A stretch of DNA of 5,511 bases from Nitrososphaerota archaeon. GTDB lineage: Archaea; Thermoproteota; Nitrososphaeria; Nitrososphaerales; UBA183. Below the pieces are notes generated by a model, which made no database searches, was not told where the DNA came from, and saw only the letters and a list, made by a program, of their open reading frames with translations. Shown here piece by piece: positions 1 to 5,511 of the stretch (position 1 is the first letter of the stretch; each line of letters starts with the position of its first letter). The position numbers and the translations under genes were made by a program. The stretch covers positions 1-5,511 of the forward strand of contig JAFMAW010000060.1 of the NCBI GenBank assembly GCA_029784795.1, given 5' to 3'.

Positions 1-1052
1 TAACCAACCCAGACCTGGACCCGGCCTTCGCGAAGCTCTACGAGTCGACCCAGGCGAAGCTGGGGCGGCTGATGAGGACCAGGAACGACGTCCTGATCAT
101 GTCAGGCGAGGGGCTCCTGGGCCTGGAGGCCGCTGTCGCGTCGCTGGTCACCCGGGGACAGAAGGTGCTGACTGTCACCAACGGCGTCTTCGGCGACGGC
201 TTCATCGACTTCGTGAAGATGTACGGGGGCGTCCCTGAGGTTGTCAGGGGGGCCTACGACAGGCCTGTGGACCCCGAGTCCGTGTCCGCCGCCCTCGACG
301 TCGACAGAGACATCGAAGTGGCTACCTTCGTCCACTGCGAGACCCCCAGCGGGGTCCTTAACCCTCTGCGGGAGGTCGCCGCCGCCTGCCGGAAGCGCGG
401 CGTCCTGCTCATCGCCGACGCCGTTTCCTCCCTCGGGGGGACCCCCGTGGACACCCACTCCTGGGGGGTCGACGTCTGCCTCGGGGGGAGCCAGAAGTGC
501 CTGAGCGCCCCCCCGGGCCTTGCCATGGTCTCGGTGAGCGAGAGGGCCTGGGAGGTCGTGAGGCGGCGGGGCGACAGCATCCCGTCGTACTACGCGAGCC
601 TCTGGCAATGGGAGTCGTGGTGGAACAAGAGGAGGCTGTTCCCATACACCCCCTCTATCTCGGACATCGGCGGCTTGGACGAGGCCCTGGACATCGTCCT
701 CGAGGAGGGGCTCCCGCGGTCCTTCGAACGCCACAGGCAGGTCTCAGGGCTTGTCCTCTCCGGCTGCAGGGAGCTCGGCCTCGAGCCCTACCCGAGGAGC
801 GACGCCTTCCACTCCCCGACCGTGACCGCGGTCAAGCGCCCGGCCCAGGTCCCCGAGACCGAGCTGCTGAGGCTGATGGAGGAGCGCTACGGGGTCATGA
901 TCGCGGGGTCCTGGGGGAAGTTGGCTGGTAAGGTCCTGAGGTTGGGGAACATGGGGTACAACGCCAGGCCCCAGAAGGCGAAGAGGGCCATGCGGGCGCT
1001 CAAGCTCGCGCTGAAGGGCCTTGGATTCGAAGGAAGGACGTCGTGCAACTGA
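1..1052 (+). CDS. Class V aminotransferase, alanine/serine-glyoxylate type (5' truncated by window edge)
   Basis: PLP-dependent aminotransferase of the PucG / serine-pyruvate / alanine-glyoxylate family, moving an amino group between a small amino acid and a 2-oxo acid such as glyoxylate; probably cytosolic. The reading frame is open from base 3, and the residues before the first ATG (position 72) already fit the family (TNPDLDP...LYESTQ), so the true start lies outside the window and that ATG is internal. The visible 349 residues lack perhaps 25-40 of the usual N-terminus. Numbered from the internal ATG: SGEGLLGLEA (11-20) forms the PLP-phosphate region, HCETPSG (88-94) is the family motif, D116 in DAVSS should contact the PLP ring nitrogen, K142 in GGSQK (bases 495-497) is the Schiff-base lysine, and R290 in RLGNMG is the likely substrate-carboxylate arginine. 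All catalytic residues are present. The exact substrate pair cannot be read from the sequence. It is convergent with the CBS-antiporter gene. Confidence 0.9.
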   Translation, partial: TNPDLDPAFAKLYESTQAKLGRLMRTRNDVLIMSGEGLLGLEAAVASLVTRGQKVLTVTNGVFGDGFIDFVKMYGGVPEVVRGAYDRPVDPESVSAALDVDRDIEVATFVHCETPSGVLNPLREVAAACRKRGVLLIADAVSSLGGTPVDTHSWGVDVCLGGSQKCLSAPPGLAMVSVSERAWEVVRRRGDSIPSYYASLWQWESWWNKRRLFPYTPSISDIGGLDEALDIVLEEGLPRSFERHRQVSGLVLSGCRELGLEPYPRSDAFHSPTVTAVKRPAQVPETELLRLMEERYGVMIAGSWGKLAGKVLRLGNMGYNARPQKAKRAMRALKLALKGLGFEGRTSCN

Positions 1053-1091
1053 TGCCTACCGTTCCGCCCGGACAGTCGGCCCCACGCCTCG

Positions 1092-1123
1092 GCGGGCGTC
1101 TCAGCTTCTTGGGTCCCGCCCGC
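1092..1123. terminator. Weak hairpin in convergent intergenic gap
   Basis: A 7-bp perfect inverted repeat, GCGGGCG (1092-1098) and CGCCCGC (1117-1123), with an 18-base loop, sits in the 77 bases between the aminotransferase stop and the antiporter stop. The position suits a bidirectional terminator. There is no clear T tract on either strand, which archaeal termination normally needs, and the loop is long, so in GC-rich DNA this could be chance. Confidence 0.2.
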
Positions 1124-1129
1124 GCTGGC

Positions 1130-2776
1130 TTAGGTTTCAGGCTCGCGGGCCGACGTGCCCCCCTCCTCGAGGGACTCGACCAGCCTCCTGAGGATCTCTC
1201 TTTCCAGGATGGTCCCAAGCATCCTCCCTTCATCGTCTATGACGGCAACTATGGGGACGTTGGTCTCCCTGAACGTGGTCGTCAGGTTGAGACCGGGCTC
1301 ATCCTCCCTCACCCTCACCACGTCTGCGAGAGGGGCGTCGGAGACGTTCATTGTCGCCATCTCTCTCCGGGAGAGGCCGATGATGTCATGCATCAGCAGC
1401 GTGGCGACCGGCCTGTCCTCGCTGTCTACCACCACGGCTGCTCTGGCATCGAGGGCGGAGAGCTTCTTCAGGGCGTCCTTGGCTGGCTCGTAATAGGAGA
1501 CAGTGATGGTGGGCAGGGTCTTGCAGATCTCGGCGGCGGTCATGGACCTAAGGCGCTGCTTGACAACCTGCTTCTCTGTCCCCGCCTGGTGGTCGATCGG
1601 AACAAGCGGGGCTCGGCCTTTGAAGAGCAACGGCGCTGTGAGCGCTAGCAGCGCGATTGCTATGGCGGTCGCCGAATAGGCGAATCCCCCTATCAGCACC
1701 GTCCCGGCAGCGAAGGCAGACACCAGGAGGGCGGCGTCGACCCCCCCTTTGACGCATGTACCGAAGGCGTTCCTCCACCGGTCGATCCCAAAGAACCCCG
1801 CAGAAGCCCCGCCCACCGTGGCTCCCGAGGCCAAGGCGACCCCGAATATCGCAAGCGCGGCCACGACGAGGGCCGGGGTGACCCGCACGAAGTACAGCCC
1901 TATCCCGGCGAAGAACAGCGGCTCGAAGAACCCATAGGTGAAGGACCGGAGCTTCTCCATAAGGACCGGCCTGGCGGCGAGGAATTTCTGCATCAGGAGC
2001 CCGAGGAAGAGGGCCACAATGGCCGCGTTGAACCCCGTGACCTCCCCTACGAACCCTGCGATGAGGAGGATGGTGATGATTATCGCAAACACAGCCTCTC
2101 TGCTCTTGAAGCGGGCTTCGACCCTCTCCAGAAGCGGGACCATGACGTACCTCCCGAAGACCACGATGCCCAGGATGGCTCCCCCTAGTTCTGCCGCGGT
2201 CAGCGCGAGGGTGGCCAGAGACACCACCTTGCCCGCGAGGTCGGAGACGAAGGAGTAGACGACCACGGCCGCGACCTCTATGACCAGGACCTGGGAGAAG
2301 ATGGCCGTCCCGTCGGCGGTCCTGGCTAGGCCCGTGTCCGTGAGCAGCCTCGACAGCGGCCCGGCGCTGCTCATCCCGGCCACTATCCCGATGACCACCG
2401 CTGTCACCACCTGGTGGAACACGAGGTAGGACGCGGCCGTGACAGCGAGGAAACGGACCGAGAACTGAGCCAGGGAGACCACGACGGACGTCCTCTTAGC
2501 CAGGACACCCCTGAGCCTGTCCGCCTCGAACTCTTCGGCTCCGCTCACAAACAGGAGGAAGTCAATCCCGATGGTGACGAAGAGCGCGATGGTGGGCAGC
2601 ACCTGGACGACGTCGAAGACCCCTGGACCAAGGAAGATGCCAACGATGATCGCCCCGACGAAGGGGATCAGGCCTAGCTTGCGGAAGGGCTCCTCCCCCA
2701 ACTTGGCGCCCACGAGCAGGATCCCAAGGTATGCGAGCGACGCCACCTCCACGGGGAGGGCGGAGAATATCGCCAT
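1130..2776 (-). CDS. Kef/CPA2-type cation:proton antiporter with C-terminal CBS domain pair
   Basis: Membrane antiporter exchanging Na+ or K+ for protons (Na+/H+ exchanger fold, KefB-like), 548 residues. About 12-13 hydrophobic segments fill residues 8-386. Family landmarks are GIFLGPG (46-52), FLLFVSGAEEFEADRLR (73-89, the LLFxxGLELD-like helix), GMSSAGPLSRLL (134-145), GFNAAIVALFLGLLM (248-262) and FFEPLFFAGIGLYF (283-296). A charged linker (387-412) leads to two CBS domains, about 412-470 and 475-537, a module that in other proteins binds adenine nucleotides and gates activity. The residues aligned with the usual ion-site DD/QD/ND pair read I166-E167, so Glu replaces Asp. The start is the ATG at 2776: an in-frame TGA lies two codons upstream and a partial Shine-Dalgarno AGGT (2784-2787) lies 7 bases before it. 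It is 107 bases downstream of the other antiporter and has its own TATA-like box. Ion specificity is unknown. Confidence 0.9.
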   Translation of the reverse strand: MAIFSALPVEVASLAYLGILLVGAKLGEEPFRKLGLIPFVGAIIVGIFLGPGVFDVVQVLPTIALFVTIGIDFLLFVSGAEEFEADRLRGVLAKRTSVVVSLAQFSVRFLAVTAASYLVFHQVVTAVVIGIVAGMSSAGPLSRLLTDTGLARTADGTAIFSQVLVIEVAAVVVYSFVSDLAGKVVSLATLALTAAELGGAILGIVVFGRYVMVPLLERVEARFKSREAVFAIIITILLIAGFVGEVTGFNAAIVALFLGLLMQKFLAARPVLMEKLRSFTYGFFEPLFFAGIGLYFVRVTPALVVAALAIFGVALASGATVGGASAGFFGIDRWRNAFGTCVKGGVDAALLVSAFAAGTVLIGGFAYSATAIAIALLALTAPLLFKGRAPLVPIDHQAGTEKQVVKQRLRSMTAAEICKTLPTITVSYYEPAKDALKKLSALDARAAVVVDSEDRPVATLLMHDIIGLSRREMATMNVSDAPLADVVRVREDEPGLNLTTTFRETNVPIVAVIDDEGRMLGTILEREILRRLVESLEEGGTSAREPET

Positions 2777-2811
2777 GCTTCAGACCTGAGCCACTGTCTG
2801 TCTTGGTGGGC

Positions 2812-2817
2812 ATTTAA
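2812..2817 (-). promoter_or_regulatory. Candidate TATA box for the CBS-antiporter gene
   Basis: On the minus strand the gap between the two antiporter genes contains cagTTAAATgc, the most AT-rich stretch in this GC-rich gap. Its centre is about 38 bases upstream of the ATG at 2776. With archaeal spacing of about 25 bases from TATA to transcription start, this gives a leader of roughly 13 bases that still contains the AGGT ribosome-binding element. It suggests the second antiporter can be transcribed on its own, though read-through from the first is possible. Confidence 0.4.
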
Positions 2818-2883
2818 CTGGCATCCATCGGGTATCCTCGGTCAGGGGATATCCATGCGATCCGCCCGGGTCGCTGTGGATTG

Positions 2884-4428
2884 TCAGGGGTTGCGGGACC
2901 CTAGTTCCTTGGCGAGGACTTCTTCCAGCGCCTCGAAGTACGACCTCGTGCCCTGCGGCATCGAGTCCTTGTTCTTCCTGATCGCTTCTATGATGAAGGG
3001 GACCGCGCTGGCGGAGACTTTCAGCTCCACCCGTTTTTCTCCGCCCCTGCTGGGCCTGGGGACGCTGACCCTGCCTCTCACGTCAGCGGGGGCCGCCTCT
3101 TTCGCGTCTCCCTCGACCTTCTCAACCCAATTCTCCAGCTGGTTCTGGTCCAGCCCGTCGACCATCCCGCTGAGCTCCTTGACCAGGGGCCCCATGGTGG
3201 CGAGCGAGCCCAGGTCGAGCCCCTCGCTCGGACTTGAGAAGAGCCTCGCCCCTCCCGCAGAGATCACATTGGTGACTATGATCACCAGGGCGGCAATGGG
3301 GAGGATCTGGCTGGAGCCAGCCACCGAGTCCGCGATCAGGGTCGTGGCCAGGAGGGCCGGCGTCAGCCCCTGGGCCATCATCGATTCTATGATCCTCCTG
3401 TCCTTCGCCGACTTCTTCCAGTCGACCGCTTCGGTGCTGAGCACCCGGGTCCCTACGAGGACCCCCACGACGGCCAGGGACTCGATGTAGACCTGTGGCG
3501 ACGTGAGCACCCCGAGGGGGAGAGAGAACCCGAGGAAGAAGAGGAAGAAGGTCCTCAAGAAGAAGGAGATCTCCGTCTGGAAGGCCGAGATGTAGTTCAG
3601 CGAGACGGCGGGCATTGCCACTCCGAGGCCCAGCGAAGCGGGGAGGTCCGTGAGGTTCTTCATCACGAGGCCGATGGCCAGGACCGTGATCACCCCGCTC
3701 CCGCCTATGTCGCCGATCAGCACGTAGGCGAGGATAACGTAGCCCACGGTCGCGACGTAGAAGTAGTCCGACTGCCCCACCGCCTTGGTGACCCTTACCC
3801 AGGCGAACCCGAGGAGGACCCCGCCTACCAGGCCTATGGACAGCTGCTGGAAGAAGCTCGAGGAGATGAGGGACAACCCGCTGTAGTCCAGGGGGGCGTT
3901 CTGGTTGTACCCGTTCAGGAGGACGGTGAACAGTATGATCAGGACGAGCGAGTCGTAGACTGACTCCATGGACAGGTTCGACACCAGCCCCTGCTGGGAG
4001 ATCCTGCGCCCCATGTAGGGCACTATGATCATCGAGATCTCTCCGCCGATGACCGACCCGAGGAAGAGAGACTGGTACAGGCTCCAGTGCAGGATCGAGG
4101 TGAAAAGGAAGGCTGTAACCAGGATGGAGAGCAGCATGTAGATGCTCGAGCGGGTGATCGCCGACCTCCCCTCCGAAATCACCTCCCTGACCTTCATGCT
4201 CATGCCTATGTCGAAGACCACCATGGCCAGGGTGACCTGGGACAGGAGGGGGAGCATCGCGTTGACCGTGGACGTGGGGAGGACCGCGAAGGCCCGGGTC
4301 GCGATGCCCGCGGCTATGAGGAACAGGGTCTGGGGTATCCCCTTCTTGTTCAGGAGAAGGTTCCCCACGAACCCTATGAAGATTATAGAGGACAGCACCA
4401 GCAGGAAAGTCTCAGGAGACAGGGCCAA
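2884..4428 (-). CDS. NhaP-like cation:proton antiporter with soluble C-terminal tail
   Basis: Membrane Na+(or K+)/H+ antiporter resembling the NhaP/CPA1 group, 514 residues, with about 12-14 hydrophobic segments from residue 8 to about 395. Landmarks are NKKGIPQTLFLIAAGI (27-42), VVFDIGMSMKVREV (70-83, the LLFxxGLxLDxxxL helix), GGEISMIIVPYM (128-139), SMESVYDSLVLIIL (153-166) and SFFLRTFFLFFLGFSL (288-303, matching the FxRTFFFxxxG motif). Ion-site Asp159 (bases 3952-3954) is kept, but Tyr158 stands where Asn or Thr is usual, and the later arginine of the PRG-like motif appears to be Gln353 (AQGLTPALLA). Residues 400-514 are a hydrophilic tail of unknown fold, possibly regulatory. The start is TTG at 4428: an in-frame TGA lies at 4437-4435, no ATG occurs before residue 58, and only an internal GTG (4398) competes. 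It is transcribed ahead of the CBS-antiporter gene and divergently from padR. Confidence 0.88.
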   Translation of the reverse strand: MALSPETFLLVLSSIIFIGFVGNLLLNKKGIPQTLFLIAAGIATRAFAVLPTSTVNAMLPLLSQVTLAMVVFDIGMSMKVREVISEGRSAITRSSIYMLLSILVTAFLFTSILHWSLYQSLFLGSVIGGEISMIIVPYMGRRISQQGLVSNLSMESVYDSLVLIILFTVLLNGYNQNAPLDYSGLSLISSSFFQQLSIGLVGGVLLGFAWVRVTKAVGQSDYFYVATVGYVILAYVLIGDIGGSGVITVLAIGLVMKNLTDLPASLGLGVAMPAVSLNYISAFQTEISFFLRTFFLFFLGFSLPLGVLTSPQVYIESLAVVGVLVGTRVLSTEAVDWKKSAKDRRIIESMMAQGLTPALLATTLIADSVAGSSQILPIAALVIIVTNVISAGGARLFSSPSEGLDLGSLATMGPLVKELSGMVDGLDQNQLENWVEKVEGDAKEAAPADVRGRVSVPRPSRGGEKRVELKVSASAVPFIIEAIRKNKDSMPQGTRSYFEALEEVLAKELGSRNP

Positions 4429-4438
4429 CAGGGGTCAA

Positions 4439-4442
4439 CTCC
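4439..4442 (-). promoter_or_regulatory. Possible Shine-Dalgarno for the TTG start of the NhaP-like gene
   Basis: GGAG on the minus strand lies 10 bases before the TTG at 4428, slightly longer than ideal spacing. It overlaps an out-of-frame ATG (4444-4442), so ribosome access here could be shared or competed. It is the only SD-like motif close to a usable start for this gene and favours TTG 4428 over the internal GTG at 4398, which has none. Confidence 0.3.
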
Positions 4443-4527
4443 ATGACCTTCGCTGCAGCCTTCCACGGCTTCCTGACCTGCCGAGCTGGCATGACGCCGT
4501 CAAGCCACCTGGGGCACCGGAGGATAG

Positions 4528-4535
4528 GTATTTGA
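4528..4535 (-). promoter_or_regulatory. Candidate TATA box for the NhaP-like antiporter
   Basis: TCAAATAC on the minus strand, identical over 8 bases to the candidate TATA box of padR on the other strand. It would place transcription start near 4506 and give a leader of about 75-80 bases before the TTG at 4428. No AT-rich alternative is seen closer to the gene. A similar but shorter element, CTCAATACCT, lies 54 bases further upstream (4580-4589). Confidence 0.4.
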
Positions 4536-4542
4536 GCACAGG

Positions 4543-4571
4543 CGCCCCCGCCAGACTCGGGTCTGGGGGCG
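4543..4571. repeat. GC-rich inverted repeat between the divergent promoters
   Basis: CCAGAC (4551-4556) and GTCTGG (4561-4566) form a perfect 6-bp stem around the four-base loop TCGG. CGCCCCC (4543-4549) and GGGGGCG (4565-4571) are complementary as well, so the stem can be extended with small bulges. It lies upstream of both predicted TATA boxes, so it is probably not in the leader of either gene. It may be a protein-binding dyad, a terminator for stray transcription, or chance. No T tract follows. Confidence 0.35.
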
Positions 4572-4663
4572 TCCCGGGGAGGTATTGAGAGGGGTCGAGC
4601 GATGCCCTCGGCACCACCATGGACTCGGTCCTGACGCCTCCACCAAAGTGCGCTCAGATAGAT

Positions 4664-4671
4664 TCAAATAC
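4664..4671 (+). promoter_or_regulatory. Candidate TATA box for the padR-ABC operon
   Basis: TCAAATAC inside an AT-rich stretch (about 4657-4672), preceded by the purine-rich bases gatagat in the position of a BRE. Expected archaeal spacing puts transcription start near 4692-4694, inside the repeat described next and about 17 bases before the padR TTG. The local drop in GC against the surrounding sequence supports promoter identity. Confidence 0.55.
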
Positions 4672-4674
4672 TGT

Positions 4675-4699
4675 CGATATCGGGATTCCGATATCGGAA
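4675..4699. promoter_or_regulatory. Palindromic/direct-repeat operator ahead of padR
   Basis: CGATATCGG occurs twice, at 4675-4683 and 4689-4697, in direct orientation with a 14-base period. Each copy contains the self-complementary CGATATCG. The second extends to a perfect 14-bp palindrome, TTCCGATATCGGAA (4686-4699). The whole block 4675-4696 is also a 22-bp dyad with a single mismatched central pair (4684/4687). It starts 3 bases after the TATA box and covers the predicted transcription start, the ideal position for repression. The dimeric PadR regulator encoded just downstream is the obvious candidate binder (inference). Confidence 0.6.
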
Positions 4700-4709
4700 C
4701 GTCTAGAAT

Positions 4710-5147
4710 TTGTTCAACTTTGACTGGGCCAAACGCACTCACAAGGGCCTGCGCCGATGGGTCCTCTACATCGTCCGCGACACCCCAAAGTCTGGCGCAG
4801 AGATCATGGACGTGATGGAGGCGAACCTTCAGGGATGGTGGAGGCCCTCCCCCGGCTCCGTCTACCCTCTCCTGAAACGCATGGTTGAGGAGGGGGTCCT
4901 GACCCGCTCGGAGGAAGACAAGTACTCTCTTACGAGCAGCGGAAGAGAAGAGGTCGACCACCCCTGGCCCTGGGCGGACCAGCACGAGCACGCACCGCGC
5001 TCGGTGGAGGACGCCATAGAAGTGATCTCCAGCTACACGTCATACCTGGAGGACCTGTCGCGGTCCAGGGACCAATCGCTCGTGAAAGCGAGCGGGGAAC
5101 TGAGGGGGCTCGCCGAGAGGCTTTCAAAGATCGGGGGAGAGTCATGA
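4710..5147 (+). CDS. PadR-family winged-helix transcriptional regulator
   Basis: Dimeric DNA-binding repressor of the PadR family, 145 residues, usual length for the archaeal forms. The winged-helix domain covers about residues 10-82: KGLRRWVLYIVRD (12-24) starts helix 1, SGAEIMDVMEANLQGWW (28-44) follows, then the signature WWRPSPGSVYPLLKRMVEEG (43-62) with the recognition helix, and KYSLTSSGREEV (71-82) forms the wing. Residues 97-141 (SVEDAIEVISSYTSYLEDL and onwards) form the long C-terminal dimerisation helices. The start is TTG at 4710: an in-frame TAG lies at 4704-4706 and no other start precedes helix 1. No Shine-Dalgarno is visible and the predicted leader is only about 17 bases. It overlaps the ABC ATPase by four bases (ATGA), so the two are surely co-transcribed. 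Family members commonly control adjacent multidrug exporters and are released by the drug or a phenolic ligand; the ligand here is unknown. Confidence 0.9.
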   Translation: MFNFDWAKRTHKGLRRWVLYIVRDTPKSGAEIMDVMEANLQGWWRPSPGSVYPLLKRMVEEGVLTRSEEDKYSLTSSGREEVDHPWPWADQHEHAPRSVEDAIEVISSYTSYLEDLSRSRDQSLVKASGELRGLAERLSKIGGES

Positions 5148-5511
5148 GCCAGCAGCCCATAGTCAAGGCGGAGGGGTTGTCGAAGAACTTCGGGAGCCTG
5201 AAGGCGGTCGACGGCGTCTCGTTCGAGATCAAAGAGGGGGAGATCTTCGGCTTCCTCGGTCCGAACGGCGCAGGGAAGACGACGACGATAAGCATGCTCA
5301 CAACGCTGCTGAAGCCGTCGGGGGGGAAGGCGGAGATCGCCGGCCTTGACATCCACAAGCACCCCAACGAGGTGAGAAGGGTCGTCGGGGTGGTCCCTCA
5401 GGAGTACACAGCCGACGAGGACCTCACGGGGCTGCAGAACATAGTCCTGTGCGCGGACCTCTATGGCATCCCCCGGAGCAACTCCAAGCCCCACGCCATG
5501 GATCTCCTGAA
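5144..5511 (+). CDS. ABC transporter ATP-binding protein, DrrA/multidrug-export type (3' truncated by window edge)
   Basis: ATPase subunit of an ABC exporter, acting at the inner face of the membrane with a permease presumably encoded beyond the window. The first 122 residues are visible. They read IVKAEGLSKNFGSLKAVDGVSFEI (6-29), the Walker A motif GPNGAGKTT (39-47), a conserved MLTTLLKPSGG segment (51-61), and the Q-loop Gln86 in VVPQE, followed by DEDLTGLQNI...LYGIP (91-110), typical of the daunorubicin-resistance (DrrA) / CcmA-like group. Signature, Walker B and H-loop motifs lie outside the window. The ATG at 5144 overlaps the padR stop as ATGA, and a purine-rich GGGGGAG (5133-5139) ends 4 bases before it as ribosome-binding site. 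The substrate cannot be inferred; the PadR partner suggests toxic-compound efflux. Confidence 0.9.
   Translation, partial: MSQQPIVKAEGLSKNFGSLKAVDGVSFEIKEGEIFGFLGPNGAGKTTTISMLTTLLKPSGGKAEIAGLDIHKHPNEVRRVVGVVPQEYTADEDLTGLQNIVLCADLYGIPRSNSKPHAMDLL

Noticed and set aside
72..74. ATG as the start of the aminotransferase
   Set aside because: The frame is open upstream to the window edge and encodes conserved family residues (TNPDLDP...), so this ATG is internal.
102..734. 210-codon open frame on the minus strand inside the aminotransferase gene
   Set aside because: Antisense shadow of a GC-rich gene: Pro/Gly/Arg/Asp-rich, no recognisable domain, and fully inside a gene whose catalytic motifs are intact.
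1043..1648. 201-codon open frame on the plus strand across the 3' end of the CBS-antiporter
   Set aside because: Antisense to the clear CBS domains of the minus-strand gene; low-complexity composition and no family resemblance.
2855..3490. 211-codon plus-strand frame opposite the NhaP-like gene
   Set aside because: Ser/Ala-rich antisense shadow; the opposite strand codes for convincing membrane segments.
4142..4588. Plus-strand frame running from the antiporter N-terminus into the divergent region
   Set aside because: Antisense to transmembrane helices 1-4 of the antiporter and crosses its candidate promoter and the hairpin; no domain seen.
4619..4723. Short plus-strand ATG frame of 34 codons ahead of padR
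   Set aside because: Its reading frame consists of the TATA box and operator repeat and ends inside padR; it starts upstream of the predicted promoter, so it would not be transcribed from it.
4500..4991. 163-codon minus-strand frame across the padR promoter and gene
   Set aside because: Antisense to the PadR signature and runs through the operator; shadow of GC-rich coding.
5033..5494. 153-codon minus-strand frame opposite padR and the ABC ATPase
   Set aside because: Antisense to the Walker A and Q-loop coding sequence; no independent support.

Overview
The window most likely comes from a GC-rich archaeon, probably an uncultured Thermoproteota/Nitrososphaeria-like or Bathyarchaeia-like lineage. 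The evidence is TATA-box-type promoter elements ahead of genes instead of bacterial -35/-10 pairs, an archaeal-style PadR regulator overlapping a drug-export-type ABC ATPase, and protein sequences that read as archaeal. The lineage is an inference from composition and family style; no rRNA or tRNA is present to settle it.

Layout from left to right: (1) the 3' part of a class V, PLP-dependent aminotransferase (alanine/serine-glyoxylate type) on the + strand, entering from outside the window; (2) a 77-base convergent gap with one weak hairpin; (3) two adjacent cation:proton antiporter genes on the - strand. The first transcribed is NhaP-like (4428 to 2884) and has a soluble tail. The second (2776 to 1130) is Kef/CPA2-like and ends in a pair of CBS domains. 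A 107-base gap separates them and holds a candidate TATA box of its own. (4) A 281-base divergent intergenic region with TATA-like boxes facing each way, a GC-rich hairpin, and a conspicuous palindromic/direct-repeat operator just ahead of (5) a padR-family regulator gene on the + strand. (6) This overlaps by ATGA the start of an ABC transporter ATPase, which runs off the right edge.

Functionally there are three units. The aminotransferase belongs to amino acid or glyoxylate metabolism and has no visible link to the rest. The two antiporters are membrane ion/pH homeostasis proteins of different subfamilies, and both depart from the usual residues at the ion-binding site. The padR-ABC pair is a typical self-regulated efflux cassette: the PadR protein probably binds the repeat overlapping its own transcription start and represses itself and the exporter until a ligand releases it.

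No mobile element, CRISPR array, stable RNA gene or clear foreign island is visible. The most distinctive non-coding signal is the padR operator (4675-4699). The most distinctive protein-level signals are the altered ion-site residues of both antiporters.
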